Of a DNA stretch of 64,000 nucleotides, positions 53,653 through 63,036 are shown one piece after another. The position numbers were made by a program, and so were the translations under genes. The notes beneath the pieces are model-generated. The model saw only the letters and a list, made by a program, of their open reading frames with translations. It searched no databases and was not told the origin of the DNA. How positions within the stretch are numbered: position 1 is the stretch's first letter; each line of letters begins with the position of its first letter. This DNA is from Lentibacillus cibarius. Lineage in GTDB: Bacteria; Bacillota; Bacilli; Bacillales; Amphibacillaceae. The stretch lies in contig NZ_VCIA01000001.1 in assembly GCF_005887555.1 (NCBI RefSeq), positions 310,001-374,000 of the forward strand. Direction: 5' to 3'.

Positions 53653-54555
53653 CTAATATTCATCGCTACGATACCCGAATTCTTGGAGCTGTGACTGTTT
53701 GTTGCGCCAGTCTTTTTGGACTTTGACCCAGAGATCAAGATACACTTTTGACCCGAGCAGTGCCTCTATATCGGACCGTGCTTTTTGGCCAATGTTTTTT
53801 AGCATAGCTCCTTGTTTACCAATGATGATTCCTTTTTGTGTCTTGCGCTCAGTCACAATTGATGCCTGAATAAAGATGGAACCGGATTCTCTTTCTTCAA
53901 GATTTTCAATAATAACCGCGATGGAATGTGGTACCTCTTCTCTTGTCAGTTGCAATACTTTTTCCCGGATTAATTCGCTTATGATAAAACGTTCCGGATG
54001 GTCGGTTACATAATCATCCGGATAGTATTGTGGTCCTTCCGGTATATAACTTTTTAATTCTTTGATCAAACTGCTAACATTATTGCCGTTTAATGCCGAA
54101 ATTGGAAAAACTGCCTCAAAGTCATATTTATTTCTATATTGATCTATTAGCGGGAGCAATTCATCCGGATGAACGAGATCAATTTTATTGATGACTAGAA
54201 AGACCGGACGATTGACTTGCTGCAGGAGATCCAATATATATTGGTCCCCTTTTCCATATCCTTCATTAGCATTAACCATGAAAAGCACCGCATCAACTTC
54301 ATTGAGCGTATCCTGAGCTGATTTCACCATAAAGTCTCCTAAGCGGTGTTTAGGCTTATGAATTCCCGGTGTGTCGATGAATACGAGCTGCGAATCCGTA
54401 CTGGTCAGCACCCCTTGAATCCGATTCCGTGTTGTTTGTCGTTTATCACTCATAATTGCAATTTTTTGACCAATAACATGATTCAAGAATGTCGACTTTC
54501 CTGTGTTGGGTCTGCCAATAATTGTTATAAATCCCGATTTAAAATTGTCATTCAT
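53653..54555 (-). CDS. era: GTPase Era
   Basis: 300 residues. G1 GRPNTGKS at 14-21, G3 DTPG near 60, G4 NKID near 123, G5 SALNG near 153, and a KH domain with [15 protein letters not shown] near 235. It helps mature 16S rRNA and assemble 30S subunits. The cdd gene that normally precedes it is absent. Confidence 0.96.
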   Translation of the reverse strand: MNDNFKSGFITIIGRPNTGKSTFLNHVIGQKIAIMSDKRQTTRNRIQGVLTSTDSQLVFIDTPGIHKPKHRLGDFMVKSAQDTLNEVDAVLFMVNANEGYGKGDQYILDLLQQVNRPVFLVINKIDLVHPDELLPLIDQYRNKYDFEAVFPISALNGNNVSSLIKELKSYIPEGPQYYPDDYVTDHPERFIISELIREKVLQLTREEVPHSIAVIIENLEERESGSIFIQASIVTERKTQKGIIIGKQGAMLKNIGQKARSDIEALLGSKVYLDLWVKVQKDWRNKQSQLQEFGYRSDEY

Positions 54556-54673
54556 GATTTATTCCTCCGGTGCGCTATATTTTTTATCATACTATAAATA
54601 CGTGACTGTTTCATGCATATGGACAAAAGTTTTAAAAATAACTGTAATTTCGACAAGAATTGACAAATTCTAA

Positions 54674-54704
54674 TGAAAAAAATAACCTTCGACGACGGAA
54701 GGCT
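54674..54704 (-). terminator. Terminator of dgkA
   Basis: CCTTC and GAAGG arms around GACGACG, then TTATTTTTTT on the minus strand. Confidence 0.75.
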
Positions 54705-54711
54705 ACTACAT

Positions 54712-55086
54712 TCATGTATAAAGCTTAGAGAGAAAAATAAACAACCCTGCAGCAGCGGCAAAAAAAGCTGCAATAAAAACTGCTCCTGCCGCAATATCCT
54801 TAATTACTTTCGCACTAGGATGTGTGTCCGGTTTCAAATAGTCCATCATTTTTTCAACGACTGTATTAACTAGTTCAGCTGTCAGTACCATGCCGTTTGC
54901 CAACATGATGATTGCCCACTCAGCAGCTTCTAGTCGAACAGCGAATCCAGCGACTGTCACCAAGAGGGCACAGACGAGATGCAATCTAAGATTCCGTTCC
55001 GTCCTGATTGCTTCTCTCAGCCCATTTAGTGCGTGATTAAGTCCAATCACTGATTTTCTTGATCTATCGTTCAATGCCGAACTCAC
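54712..55086 (-). CDS. dgkA: Undecaprenol/diacylglycerol kinase
   Basis: 124 residues with three membrane helices and the catalytic signature ELVNTVVEKMMD near 70, plus an amphipathic N-terminal helix. It phosphorylates undecaprenol in Gram-positives. It overlaps ybeY by 23 bases. Confidence 0.92.
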   Translation of the reverse strand: MSSALNDRSRKSVIGLNHALNGLREAIRTERNLRLHLVCALLVTVAGFAVRLEAAEWAIIMLANGMVLTAELVNTVVEKMMDYLKPDTHPSAKVIKDIAAGAVFIAAFFAAAAGLFIFLSKLYT

Positions 55087-55528
55087 CTAAGATGTCATCT
55101 TGCTTTTGAAACATTTTCGTTTCATCTTCTTTATTCATGTGGTCATAACCTAGCAAATGGAGAAAACCATGAACCGTCAGAAAACCAAGTTCCCTTTCCA
55201 GTGAATGGCCATATGCTTCCGCTTGTTCTTTTGCCTTATCTACCGAAATAACAATATCACCTAAAACAAGTGGCAAATCGTCACCAATAATTTCAACCTC
55301 ATCATCTGTGTTTTCCTGCATCGCAAAAGAAATAACATCCGTTGGTTTGTCTTGCTGGCGATAATTCCGGTTAATCTCCTGAATTTCCTTATTGCTCACA
55401 AATATAACGGATAATTCCGCTTCACTGGCGACCACCTCTTTTTCAGCCGCAAAAATGAGCAGACGCTGCAGCAAATCGATATAGTCAGCCTGGATAGATG
55501 TAGTCTCGTCGTGAAAATCAATATGCAT
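55064..55528 (-). CDS. ybeY: Endoribonuclease YbeY
   Basis: 154 residues. The zinc motif HGFLHLLGYDH is near residue 118, with TDVISFAM near 65. It takes part in rRNA maturation and quality control. Its upstream neighbour in most Bacillus, pgpH, is missing; the 200-base gap to phoH (55529-55729) contains only a terminator. Confidence 0.94.
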   Translation of the reverse strand: MHIDFHDETTSIQADYIDLLQRLLIFAAEKEVVASEAELSVIFVSNKEIQEINRNYRQQDKPTDVISFAMQENTDDEVEIIGDDLPLVLGDIVISVDKAKEQAEAYGHSLERELGFLTVHGFLHLLGYDHMNKEDETKMFQKQDDILGEFGIER

Positions 55529-55696
55529 GATATTGCCTCCTTCAAAGGATACTCAGTTGCTGTATAGAGCAGTTCATGTTTCTCACACGTCTAATTGTTT
55601 TATGTATCCACAAGCAACTTTTTCGGTACTGGAAGATGTGGTTCCTGGCCGCTTGAGGTGTCAACTATGACTGGCAGATGAATATGAATACAGAAA

Positions 55697-55720
55697 TAAG
55701 ACCCACTTAGTTGGGTCTTA
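55697..55720 (-). terminator. Terminator of phoH
   Basis: TAAGACCCA and TGGGTCTTA arms around 6 bases, followed by TTTCTG on the minus strand. Confidence 0.7.
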
Positions 55721-55729
55721 GATACCATA

Positions 55730-56695
55730 TTATGTTGACTGTTCATAAGCATCAATAATCTTTTGAACTAATGGGTGGCGGACAACATCTGTCTGATCCA
55801 GATGAATGAAAGCTATTCCGCTTACGGATGCCAGCAATTGATTCGCTACCCGTAACCCCGACTGGACTCCTTTCGGTAAATCAACTTGAGTTATGTCTCC
55901 GGTAATAATCATTTTCGAACCAAACCCAAGACGAGTCAAAAACATTTTCATTTGTTCAGGGGTCGTATTTTGAGCCTCATCAAGAATGACATAAGCATCA
56001 TCAAGGGTTCGCCCTCGCATATAAGCTAGTGGAGCAATTTCTATTATGTCTCGCTCAATCAGGCGCATCGTATGTTCGCTTCCAAGCACATCATGCAATG
56101 CATCATATAACGGGCGTAAGTAAGGATCAACTTTTTCTTTTAAATCCCCCGGCAAAAAACCCAAGCTCTCTCCTGCTTCTACTGCAGGCCGTGTCAAAAT
56201 AATCCGCTTAACGCTGCCATTTTTCAGTGCATGCACAGCCATAACTACTGCCAGATACGTTTTTCCTGTGCCGGCTGGACCAATACCAAATACGAGGTCA
56301 TTTGACTTAATTGCCGCGACGTATCTTTTTTGCCCCAGCGTCTGGACTCGAATGGGCTTCCCTTTCATATTTTTAGTGATTTCATCTTCAAAAAGGGTTT
56401 CAAATTGACTAATTTTCCCTTTTTTAGCCAAGTCAACCGCATAAACGATATCCCGCTCAGTTATATCTAGCCCTTTTCGCACAATTGACAATACTGTTAG
56501 CAGGATGTCTTCCACAAGTGCAATGTTTTCGTTTGTACCGGAAACACTTACCTGTTCTCCTCTGGTTACAATAGATACATTTAATAAGTGTTCAAGTTGC
56601 TTCAAATATTTATCATTCGTTCCAAATAATGCCAAAGCCTCATTAGAATTTGCAAGCTGAAGCTCGATTGTTTTCAAGTTTTCTGACATAATCAA
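55730..56695 (-). CDS. phoH: PhoH-like ATPase
   Basis: 321 residues. Walker A GPAGTGKTYLAV near 140, Walker B DAYVILDEAQN near 237, and a KH-like N-terminal region (residues 20-80). RNA-linked ATPase, function not settled. Overlaps the yqfD stop by 4 bases and ends in a terminator. Confidence 0.93.
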   Translation of the reverse strand: MIMSENLKTIELQLANSNEALALFGTNDKYLKQLEHLLNVSIVTRGEQVSVSGTNENIALVEDILLTVLSIVRKGLDITERDIVYAVDLAKKGKISQFETLFEDEITKNMKGKPIRVQTLGQKRYVAAIKSNDLVFGIGPAGTGKTYLAVVMAVHALKNGSVKRIILTRPAVEAGESLGFLPGDLKEKVDPYLRPLYDALHDVLGSEHTMRLIERDIIEIAPLAYMRGRTLDDAYVILDEAQNTTPEQMKMFLTRLGFGSKMIITGDITQVDLPKGVQSGLRVANQLLASVSGIAFIHLDQTDVVRHPLVQKIIDAYEQST

Positions 56696-57929
56696 TCTCC
56701 TCGGTCAATTGGTTCCTGTTTGACAATATTTTCTTCAGCCACCATATATAAGATTAATTTCACTTTACCATTCTCTGTAGATTGTTGCAAAATATTTTCG
56801 GATTTAATTTTCGCTTCTGGGCCTAGTTTTAGTTGTAGTTCATTTTTAGCTTGTTCAATACCTATATCCACCGCCTCCTCCTTGCTTCTTTTCTCTTGTT
56901 TGTCTTTTTTCTCACTTACAATCGTTCCAACCAAATTTATTGGCAGCTTCCATTTGAAGAAATATAAGTCTTTTACATTACGATCGCTATAAACGTCTTT
57001 ATAGTCAGGGTCACCAAACCCCCAAATCGGCAGTTCAAACGAATTGATTTTTAAATGGTATTTCGTTTTTTTCTCCCCGGTTAACAAACCGATACTGGTC
57101 TTTAAAGGCACGGTGACTTCTGTTTCGTACCATGTTTTAGCGATCACTTTCCCCTCAGCAGCCGTTAATTCATGTCGTTTATCATTTTCTTCCTCATCAT
57201 CGTCCGTTTCCTCTTCTGCAAGCGGTAATTTACCGGCAACGAGAACATCGCCTTTTTCAACGTAGTCATTTACTTGGACTTTGGGTAATCCTTTAGAAAC
57301 ATACATTCGCTCGATGACACCTTTTTTGGAAGCTACCAAATTCCTGGGACCACCTACTTCCTCTTCCTCGACAATTGTTTTTTCCACGCCTTCCAGTACA
57401 TAGCTTGTCCCCTTTTGATGTACACCAATCCATAACAGCTCAGGAATGTCATTCATTAATTTTTGCTGAATTTCAGTTGGTGGTTCTAGCTTGAACGTCC
57501 ATGCCCCCGATGAATTCCATATTCCTCGATTTGTTCACTTATTTTTTCTTCAAGATCCTTTGGGACATTTGTTATCCTGACTTCCCAGATAATATTGGAA
57601 AGACAGAATATAAGCAGGATACTGAGCGAAAGTGCAATCAGAATTTCCTTTCTTCTAATGAACCTCCTCATTAAAAAAGGAAGGCCCTGTTTTTTCGTAA
57701 ATACCAGCCTGTAGTTTGTCCCCCATTTTAACTTTCTTAATTCCGAAATATCCTGTAACTTAATATTTCCACTACAGACATTTTCTGATGTCTTTTGAAT
57801 ATCCCATGCAACAATACCTTGATTTGTACATCTTTGAAAGAACAATTCCGGATAGTTTCCCTCTACCCGGACTGTAACGTATCCGGCAATAAAGGAACCT
57901 TGTATATGCCTCATGTCAGCCTCCTTCAA
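56692..57929 (-). pseudogene. yqfD: YqfD sporulation membrane protein, interrupted by a one-base deletion
   Basis: The N-terminal frame (57929-57486) covers the membrane-associated part with helix near 90-113 and ends GIHRGHGRSS-stop. The proper continuation RGAWTFKLEPPTEIQQKLMNDIPELLWIGV lies one frame over, to 56692. A run of five G's (complement of 57509-57513) needs one more G. The long C-terminal domain (GTSYVLEGVEKT...) is intact. In B. subtilis yqfD is a sigma-E gene needed for sporulation. A sequencing indel is the simplest cause. Confidence 0.8.
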
Positions 57930-57936
57930 TGAATCT

Positions 57937-58218
57937 TTATGCAGGAATGAATTTCACTTCCTCGATGGTACCTTCCAACAATATTTCTTCAGGAAGCATC
58001 ATTTTTAGTACAAACGATGAACCTGTGATCTGCACATATCCTTTATTCGTTTTTAATCTTAATTCCGTATCTGAATAAACGGCCAAACCTTGATGATTTT
58101 CAATATAAACATGGAGCTGGCCAATGATGGTGATCCTTGGAAGTTCCATCATGACGTCTGAAGGAAGTGAAAAATATTTTTTTAGCCATGGACCGATCTG
58201 TTGTTGCCATTTTTTCAC
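57937..58218 (-). CDS. yqfC: YqfC, sporulation protein
   Basis: 93 residues, a beta-rich small protein with LPRITIIGQLHVYIENHQG, the YqfC/YabP signature. It precedes yqfD by 7 bases. In B. subtilis it is a sigma-E gene of sporulation. Confidence 0.88.
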   Translation of the reverse strand: MKKWQQQIGPWLKKYFSLPSDVMMELPRITIIGQLHVYIENHQGLAVYSDTELRLKTNKGYVQITGSSFVLKMMLPEEILLEGTIEEVKFIPA

Positions 58219-58270
58219 TGATGTGGCCCCCTCTCACAACTATAGTTATGATTTTAACTGCCGGATAAGA

Positions 58271-58321
58271 ACAAAAAAGAACCATTATTCAGCAGCTTTT
58301 CAGCATGCTGGATAATGGTTC
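58271..58321 (-). terminator. Terminator downstream of the yqfB-position gene
   Basis: GAACCATTAT/ATAATGGTTC arms with an inner CAGCA/TGCTG stem, followed by TTTTTTG on the minus strand. It separates yqfC-yqfD-phoH from the floA unit. Confidence 0.85.
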
Positions 58322-58425
58322 TAAAAGTAACTTAGTAGAATCTGTTTAAGTGCGTGTTCAAAAAGAAGGATAAAAAAGACCGAGATGTCATTTCTACCAG
58401 ACTTTCTGAACAACCTCTTAGATGT

Positions 58426-58902
58426 TTATTTTTTGCGCTGAGCAATAACACTTTGGTAAGGCTTTCTCGCTCTTGGCTGTCCCAGAACTTCTGACATAAT
58501 GACGCCATTCGCTAAGCCGGTTCGGTTCAGATTGTTTACCATCTGTTTTTTTAACTTTTGTTGTTTAATCGTAGCATTATTACGTTTCTCCCCGGTTTGA
58601 TGATTAGTGATCGCGTCATGTTCATGTTTCTGTGGCTGTTCATCATTTACCGTGCTATCTTGATCCATGCGTTCCGCCAATTGTTTGCGTTGCTCATCCT
58701 GCAATTCTTCGATAGAAGCAGTGGAAACCGTGGACTGTTCCTGCTTTTCTGCATCTTTACTCCGATCACCACTGTCAGTGTATTCCGGTACTGTTTCAGA
58801 CGAATCTTGCCGCTTTGGAAGAGACGTTCCGGTTTCATCCTTATCTTTAAAAAAGCCGGCGACCGCCCCGATAATGGCAAGAATACCTAGAATAATTTCC
58901 AC
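58426..58902 (-). CDS. Hypothetical protein at the yqfB position
   Basis: 158 residues. A short hydrophobic N-terminus (MEIILGILAIIGAVAGFF) leads to a long charged, low-complexity middle rich in Glu, Gln and Asp, and a basic C-terminus with RTGLANGVIMSEVLGQPRARKPY. No family recognised. It follows floA by 28 bases in the same direction. Confidence 0.55.
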   Translation of the reverse strand: MEIILGILAIIGAVAGFFKDKDETGTSLPKRQDSSETVPEYTDSGDRSKDAEKQEQSTVSTASIEELQDEQRKQLAERMDQDSTVNDEQPQKHEHDAITNHQTGEKRNNATIKQQKLKKQMVNNLNRTGLANGVIMSEVLGQPRARKPYQSVIAQRKK

Positions 58903-58930
58903 TATATCCCTCCTTCAGGGATTTGGCGTC

Positions 58931-59929
58931 TTATTTATTATCATTGTCATCTTCATTATTCTGATCCTGGGTCATGTTCCCAATCGAATCACGCATGTCT
59001 GTATCAGCATCAATGTTTTTATAATTCATATAATCCATAACCCCCATGTTTCCTGAACGCAAAGCTTCTGCCAGTGCACGAGGGACATCCGCCTCTGCTT
59101 CGACAACTTTCGCGCGCATTTCTGAAACGCGGGCTACCATTTCTTGTTCTTGTGCCACAGCCATGGCGCGTCGCTCTTCCGCTTTGGCCTGTGCAATGTT
59201 CTTGTCGGCTTCTGCTTGGTCTGTCTGCAGAATGGCACCAATGTTCTTGCCGATATCCACATCAGCAATATCAATGGACAGTATTTCAAATGCTGTTCCT
59301 GCGTCTAAGCCCCTTCCAAGGACATTGTGTGATATCGAATCAGGGTTTTCTAAAACTTTCGTATGTGCTTCAGAACTTCCGATTGTACTAACAACCCCTT
59401 CACCAACACGGGCAATTACAGTGTCTTCACCAGCACCACCGACTAGACGTTCGATATTAGCCCGCACGGTGATTCGTGCTTTTGCTTTCACCTCAATTCC
59501 ATCCATCGCAATACCGGCAATAAACGGAGTCTCAATAACTTTTGGATTGACACTCATCTGAACGGCGTCAAGTACATCACGCCCGGCTAAGTCAATAGCT
59601 GCGGTACGTTCAAATGATAATTCAATATTCGCTCGCTGGGCGGCAATAAGTGCATTTACTACTCTGTCAACGTTACCTCCTGCCAAATAGTGACTTTCCA
59701 GCTGATTCGTTGTCACATCCAGCCCTGCTTTATGCGCTTTAATCAACGGATTAATGACCCTTGATGGTACAACTCGTCGCAAACGCATTCCAACAAGTGT
59801 AAATATTCCCACTTTCACGCCAGCAGCCAGTGCGCTGATCCATAGCATTACTGGTATAAATGTAAACAACACCGCCAGCGCTATCAGGATGATGACGGCT
59901 ACAATGATCGGCATCAATTCCAAGCCCAT
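58931..59929 (-). CDS. floA: Flotillin-like protein FloA
   Basis: 332 residues. N-terminal membrane hairpin (6-48), then an SPFH-like domain ([30 protein letters not shown] near 150-180) and an Ala/Glu-rich coiled coil ([20 protein letters not shown] near 250). It organises functional membrane microdomains. Adjacent to nfeD as usual. Confidence 0.94.
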   Translation of the reverse strand: MGLELMPIIVAVIILIALAVLFTFIPVMLWISALAAGVKVGIFTLVGMRLRRVVPSRVINPLIKAHKAGLDVTTNQLESHYLAGGNVDRVVNALIAAQRANIELSFERTAAIDLAGRDVLDAVQMSVNPKVIETPFIAGIAMDGIEVKAKARITVRANIERLVGGAGEDTVIARVGEGVVSTIGSSEAHTKVLENPDSISHNVLGRGLDAGTAFEILSIDIADVDIGKNIGAILQTDQAEADKNIAQAKAEERRAMAVAQEQEMVARVSEMRAKVVEAEADVPRALAEALRSGNMGVMDYMNYKNIDADTDMRDSIGNMTQDQNNEDDNDNK

Positions 59930-59961
59930 ACAAATTCCTCCTATTAAATATATAAGTTAAG

Positions 59962-61296
59962 TTATATTTCTCTTACCACTATACGCACACCTTCTACGCG
60001 TATCACTTTTACACGTTTATCTTTTTCAATAAACCCCCCCTCCGTTACAACATCCAATCGTTCCTCATTAAATACTGCCGTACCAGATGGGCGCAGCGGA
60101 GTTATTGTTTTGCCTTCAGCACCAACAAGTTCCAGCCGATTTTCTGAAGAAACATATCCCTTTTCGGTTGATGTCTGATCTTCCAATATAAAATGACGAA
60201 AAAAGCCCTTACGCATTCCCATCGTCTTAAACATTAAAACAGAAGCAATCACTGTAACTATAAAGGCGATACTGATGCTCATGACCATAAATCCTAAATC
60301 CTGCCCGGATAGTAATAATGATCCAATAATTGCCGCGGCCCCAAGAAGTCCTGCAATTCCACCCGGTAAAAAGAATTCGGCAACAATTAAACCACCACCG
60401 AGTATCAACAAAATGATTTCTTCCATTCCTGCTAATCCCGCAACGGCATGCCCGTAAAAAAACAGGACTAAAGCAGCTATCCCCATTGCACCCGGAATCC
60501 CAAATCCTGGGGAATACAATTCAACTATGAGTCCAAGACTAGCTACAGATAAGAGAATAGGGACAACAACAGGATTTGTGATAAAACGTGCGATATGTTC
60601 TGAGATGGTTAAATGTTGCTCAACAACATCCGCGTTACTTAACCCAAGTTTTTTCAGAAGGCCTTCACGATTATTCACAGTAGCACGTGAATAACCAACT
60701 TCTTTGGCACTGCTGGGTCCCAATGTGAGAAACTTTCCTTTTTCTGCAGCGTATTTAGGTAGATCAATATTTGGATCGGCCATCGCGGCGGCATATTTCG
60801 GATTTCTTCCCTTTGATTCGGCCGCGCTTTTCATAGCAGACAGCCAGGCGGATTGTGCTTTTTTATTCGCAGCGGTTCCATCCTGGTTGATCACTCCGCT
60901 TGCTCCTATGGTCGCATGTGGTTTCATGTAAATATTATCTGTATTGAGTGCGATGTAAGAGCCAGCTGATAGTGCTCTATTGACGATATATGCAGTTGTT
61001 TCTGTCTCCAGCCCCTGTAAAAGTTCGCCAATTTGTTCGGCAGCAGCTACGGCACCCCCGGGTGTATCAATTTCGAATATAATATGATCGGCACCTTTTT
61101 CTTCTGCTTCACTTGTAGTCCGCTGTAGAAATGATTTCAGCCCCATCTCCACCTCTTTTTCAATAGGTATGACATAAATTAGTTTTCCGCTTCCTTCTTC
61201 GGAATCAGCGGAAAAAACCGGTACGGCCGCAGCGAATCCCAAGACAATCACTGTCATGATACATAACATATATCGTTTCATGCGTGCACTAGCCAT
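59962..61296 (-). CDS. nfeD: NfeD-family membrane protein with ClpP-like serine protease domain (YqeZ)
   Basis: About 444 residues from the ATG at 61296 (AAAGGGTGAG upstream). Signal sequence, then a protease-like domain with Ser in RALSAGSYIALN near 110 and Lys in a GAVAAAEQIGE fold, four to five membrane helices (220-370), and an OB-type NfeD domain (from 390, GAEGKTITPLRPSG). Works with FloA. Confidence 0.9.
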   Translation of the reverse strand: MASARMKRYMLCIMTVIVLGFAAAVPVFSADSEEGSGKLIYVIPIEKEVEMGLKSFLQRTTSEAEEKGADHIIFEIDTPGGAVAAAEQIGELLQGLETETTAYIVNRALSAGSYIALNTDNIYMKPHATIGASGVINQDGTAANKKAQSAWLSAMKSAAESKGRNPKYAAAMADPNIDLPKYAAEKGKFLTLGPSSAKEVGYSRATVNNREGLLKKLGLSNADVVEQHLTISEHIARFITNPVVVPILLSVASLGLIVELYSPGFGIPGAMGIAALVLFFYGHAVAGLAGMEEIILLILGGGLIVAEFFLPGGIAGLLGAAAIIGSLLLSGQDLGFMVMSISIAFIVTVIASVLMFKTMGMRKGFFRHFILEDQTSTEKGYVSSENRLELVGAEGKTITPLRPSGTAVFNEERLDVVTEGGFIEKDKRVKVIRVEGVRIVVREI

Positions 61297-61437
61297 GAAT
61301 CTCACCCTTTCACGAATCAAGCACTTCACCATAGGTTTTATATGTATAAATAGTTTCGTTTACTTTAACAAAATTAAATTAGAAGAAAAGTTGTTGTGTA
61401 ATGGATGAAGTCTGTCATACCTACCCTATTATTCAAA

Positions 61438-61465
61438 GAGGCCCTGCCAGTTTCGGCAGGGCCTC
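61438..61465 (-). terminator. Hairpin after yqeY
   Basis: GAGGCCCTGCC and GGCAGGGCCTC pair perfectly around 6 bases, followed by TTTGAATAAT on the minus strand. Confidence 0.72.
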
Positions 61466-61469
61466 CCAT

Positions 61470-61919
61470 TTAAGCATTTAAATGTTTTTGAACCATTTTA
61501 TTAATTCGGGCGCCATCAGCTTTGCCCTTAACTTTAGGCATGATAGCATTCATTACTGTCCCCATATCCTTTTTAGAAGACGCATTGACTTCTTGGATTG
61601 TTGACGTGACAACAGCCTCCAGCTCTTCGTCTGTTAGCTGATGCGGCATGTATGCTTCTATCACATTAATTTCTGTTTCAAGCTTACTGATGAGATCTTC
61701 GCGTTCAGCTGATTTAAAATCTTGGAGGGAATCCTTCCTTTGTTTCAATTCTCTTGAAAGAACCGTTAATTCTTCGTCTTCAGAAAGATTTTTATTACCA
61801 AGTTTAATCGTTTCATTCTGCAATGAAGCCTTTAATATACGTATAACTGCGAGTCTGTCTTTCTCTTTATTCTTCATTGCCTGCTTCATGTCCTCGTTCA
61901 GCTGTTCAACTAGCGGCAT
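61470..61919 (-). CDS. yqeY: YqeY, GatB/YqeY-domain protein
   Basis: 149 residues. N-terminal helical part ([29 protein letters not shown]) and the C-terminal GatB-like tail ([25 protein letters not shown]). It resembles the tRNA-binding domain of amidotransferase GatB. Follows rpsU by 17 bases. Confidence 0.92.
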   Translation of the reverse strand: MPLVEQLNEDMKQAMKNKEKDRLAVIRILKASLQNETIKLGNKNLSEDEELTVLSRELKQRKDSLQDFKSAEREDLISKLETEINVIEAYMPHQLTDEELEAVVTSTIQEVNASSKKDMGTVMNAIMPKVKGKADGARINKMVQKHLNA

Positions 61920-61936
61920 GTGCCTGCACCTTCTTT

Positions 61937-62110
61937 TTATCTGCGTTTTCTCGCAGCCTCTGACTTTTTCTTACGGCGTACGCTTGGCTTTTCATAATGT
62001 TCCCGCTTACGGTATTCTTGCAATGTACCGCTTTTTGATACGTTGCGTTTAAAGCGACGAAGAGCATCTTCAAGAGACTCGTTTTTACGAACGCGAGTGT
62101 GATTTGACAT
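61937..62110 (-). CDS. rpsU: 30S ribosomal protein S21
   Basis: 57 residues from the ATG at 62110; GGGAGGG lies upstream. The sequence [20 protein letters not shown] and the basic C-terminus are typical. Confidence 0.95.
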   Translation of the reverse strand: MSNHTRVRKNESLEDALRRFKRNVSKSGTLQEYRKREHYEKPSVRRKKKSEAARKRR

Positions 62111-62260
62111 GCTTAATTTCCCTCCCTCCGAAGCAAAGACAAAATGTAACGATATGTGACGTATCACATATCAGTGCTAATTATAATATAAGTGAACACC
62201 AAGGTCAACTTAAATTTCACTGCAAGGTTTAAAAAACGCTATTATAATAGAAAGATTTCC

Positions 62261-62932
62261 TTAATAGGAGTCTGTCCCCTTTTCTCCATTTACAATCTCC
62301 ACGCCGGCACTTGCTCCTATTCTCGTCGCACCGGCATCAATCATCTCTTTGACCGATTTTGTATCCCGGATGCCTCCCGATGCCTTAACCCCCATGTCAT
62401 CTCCAACAGTTTGGCGCATTAGTTTTACATCTTCAGCAGTAGCACCGCCACCAGAGAAACCTGTAGACGTTTTAACATAGTCGGCTCCAGCTGCTTTAGC
62501 TAGTTTGCACGCACGGACCTTTTCATCGTCTGTGAGTAGTGAAGTTTCAATAATCACCTTTGTCAGTGCATGACCATCCGCAGCTTCAACTACTTCCTTG
62601 ATATCACGCTGAACTGCCTGGTCATTAGCTGCCTTTAATTCACCGACATTTATTACCATGTCAACTTCAGCTGCACCATCATTCAATGCCTGTTTTGTTT
62701 CAAACACTTTTGATTGCGTACTAGTTGCACCAAGCGGAAAACCGATAACCGTACATACTTTCACATCGGTATCCTTCAAGTGTTCATAACAATACGGCAC
62801 CCAATACGGGTTGACACAAACAGATGCAAACCCATATTCACGAGCCTCCTGAACAATCTCGCTGATTTTATCCTTTTTAGTTTCCGGTTTTAATTGTGTA
62901 TGATCAATAAACTTTGCAAGATTCGTATTCAT
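62261..62932 (-). CDS. deoC: Deoxyribose-phosphate aldolase
   Basis: 223 residues from the ATG at 62932 (AAAGGAA site); the frame extends further without support. Catalytic lysine in [10 protein letters not shown] region ([10 protein letters not shown] near 145) and [11 protein letters not shown] near 180; D near 95 in EVDMVINVG. It splits deoxyribose 5-phosphate in nucleoside salvage. Located between rpsU and mtaB. Confidence 0.93.
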   Translation of the reverse strand: MNTNLAKFIDHTQLKPETKKDKISEIVQEAREYGFASVCVNPYWVPYCYEHLKDTDVKVCTVIGFPLGATSTQSKVFETKQALNDGAAEVDMVINVGELKAANDQAVQRDIKEVVEAADGHALTKVIIETSLLTDDEKVRACKLAKAAGADYVKTSTGFSGGGATAEDVKLMRQTVGDDMGVKASGGIRDTKSVKEMIDAGATRIGASAGVEIVNGEKGTDSY

Positions 62933-63011
62933 AGCCGAAATTCCTTTCATAAATAGTTGCCTTGCTTCAGTACCTAGCATAGCACACGTTTCCGTGAAAT
63001 TCACCTAATGA

Positions 63012-63035
63012 GAAAAGTCCCTGGCGTACCAGGGA
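63012..63035 (-). terminator. Terminator of mtaB
   Basis: TCCCTGG and CCAGGGA around a 4-base loop followed by CTTTTC on the minus strand. Confidence 0.7.
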
Positions 63036-63036
63036 A

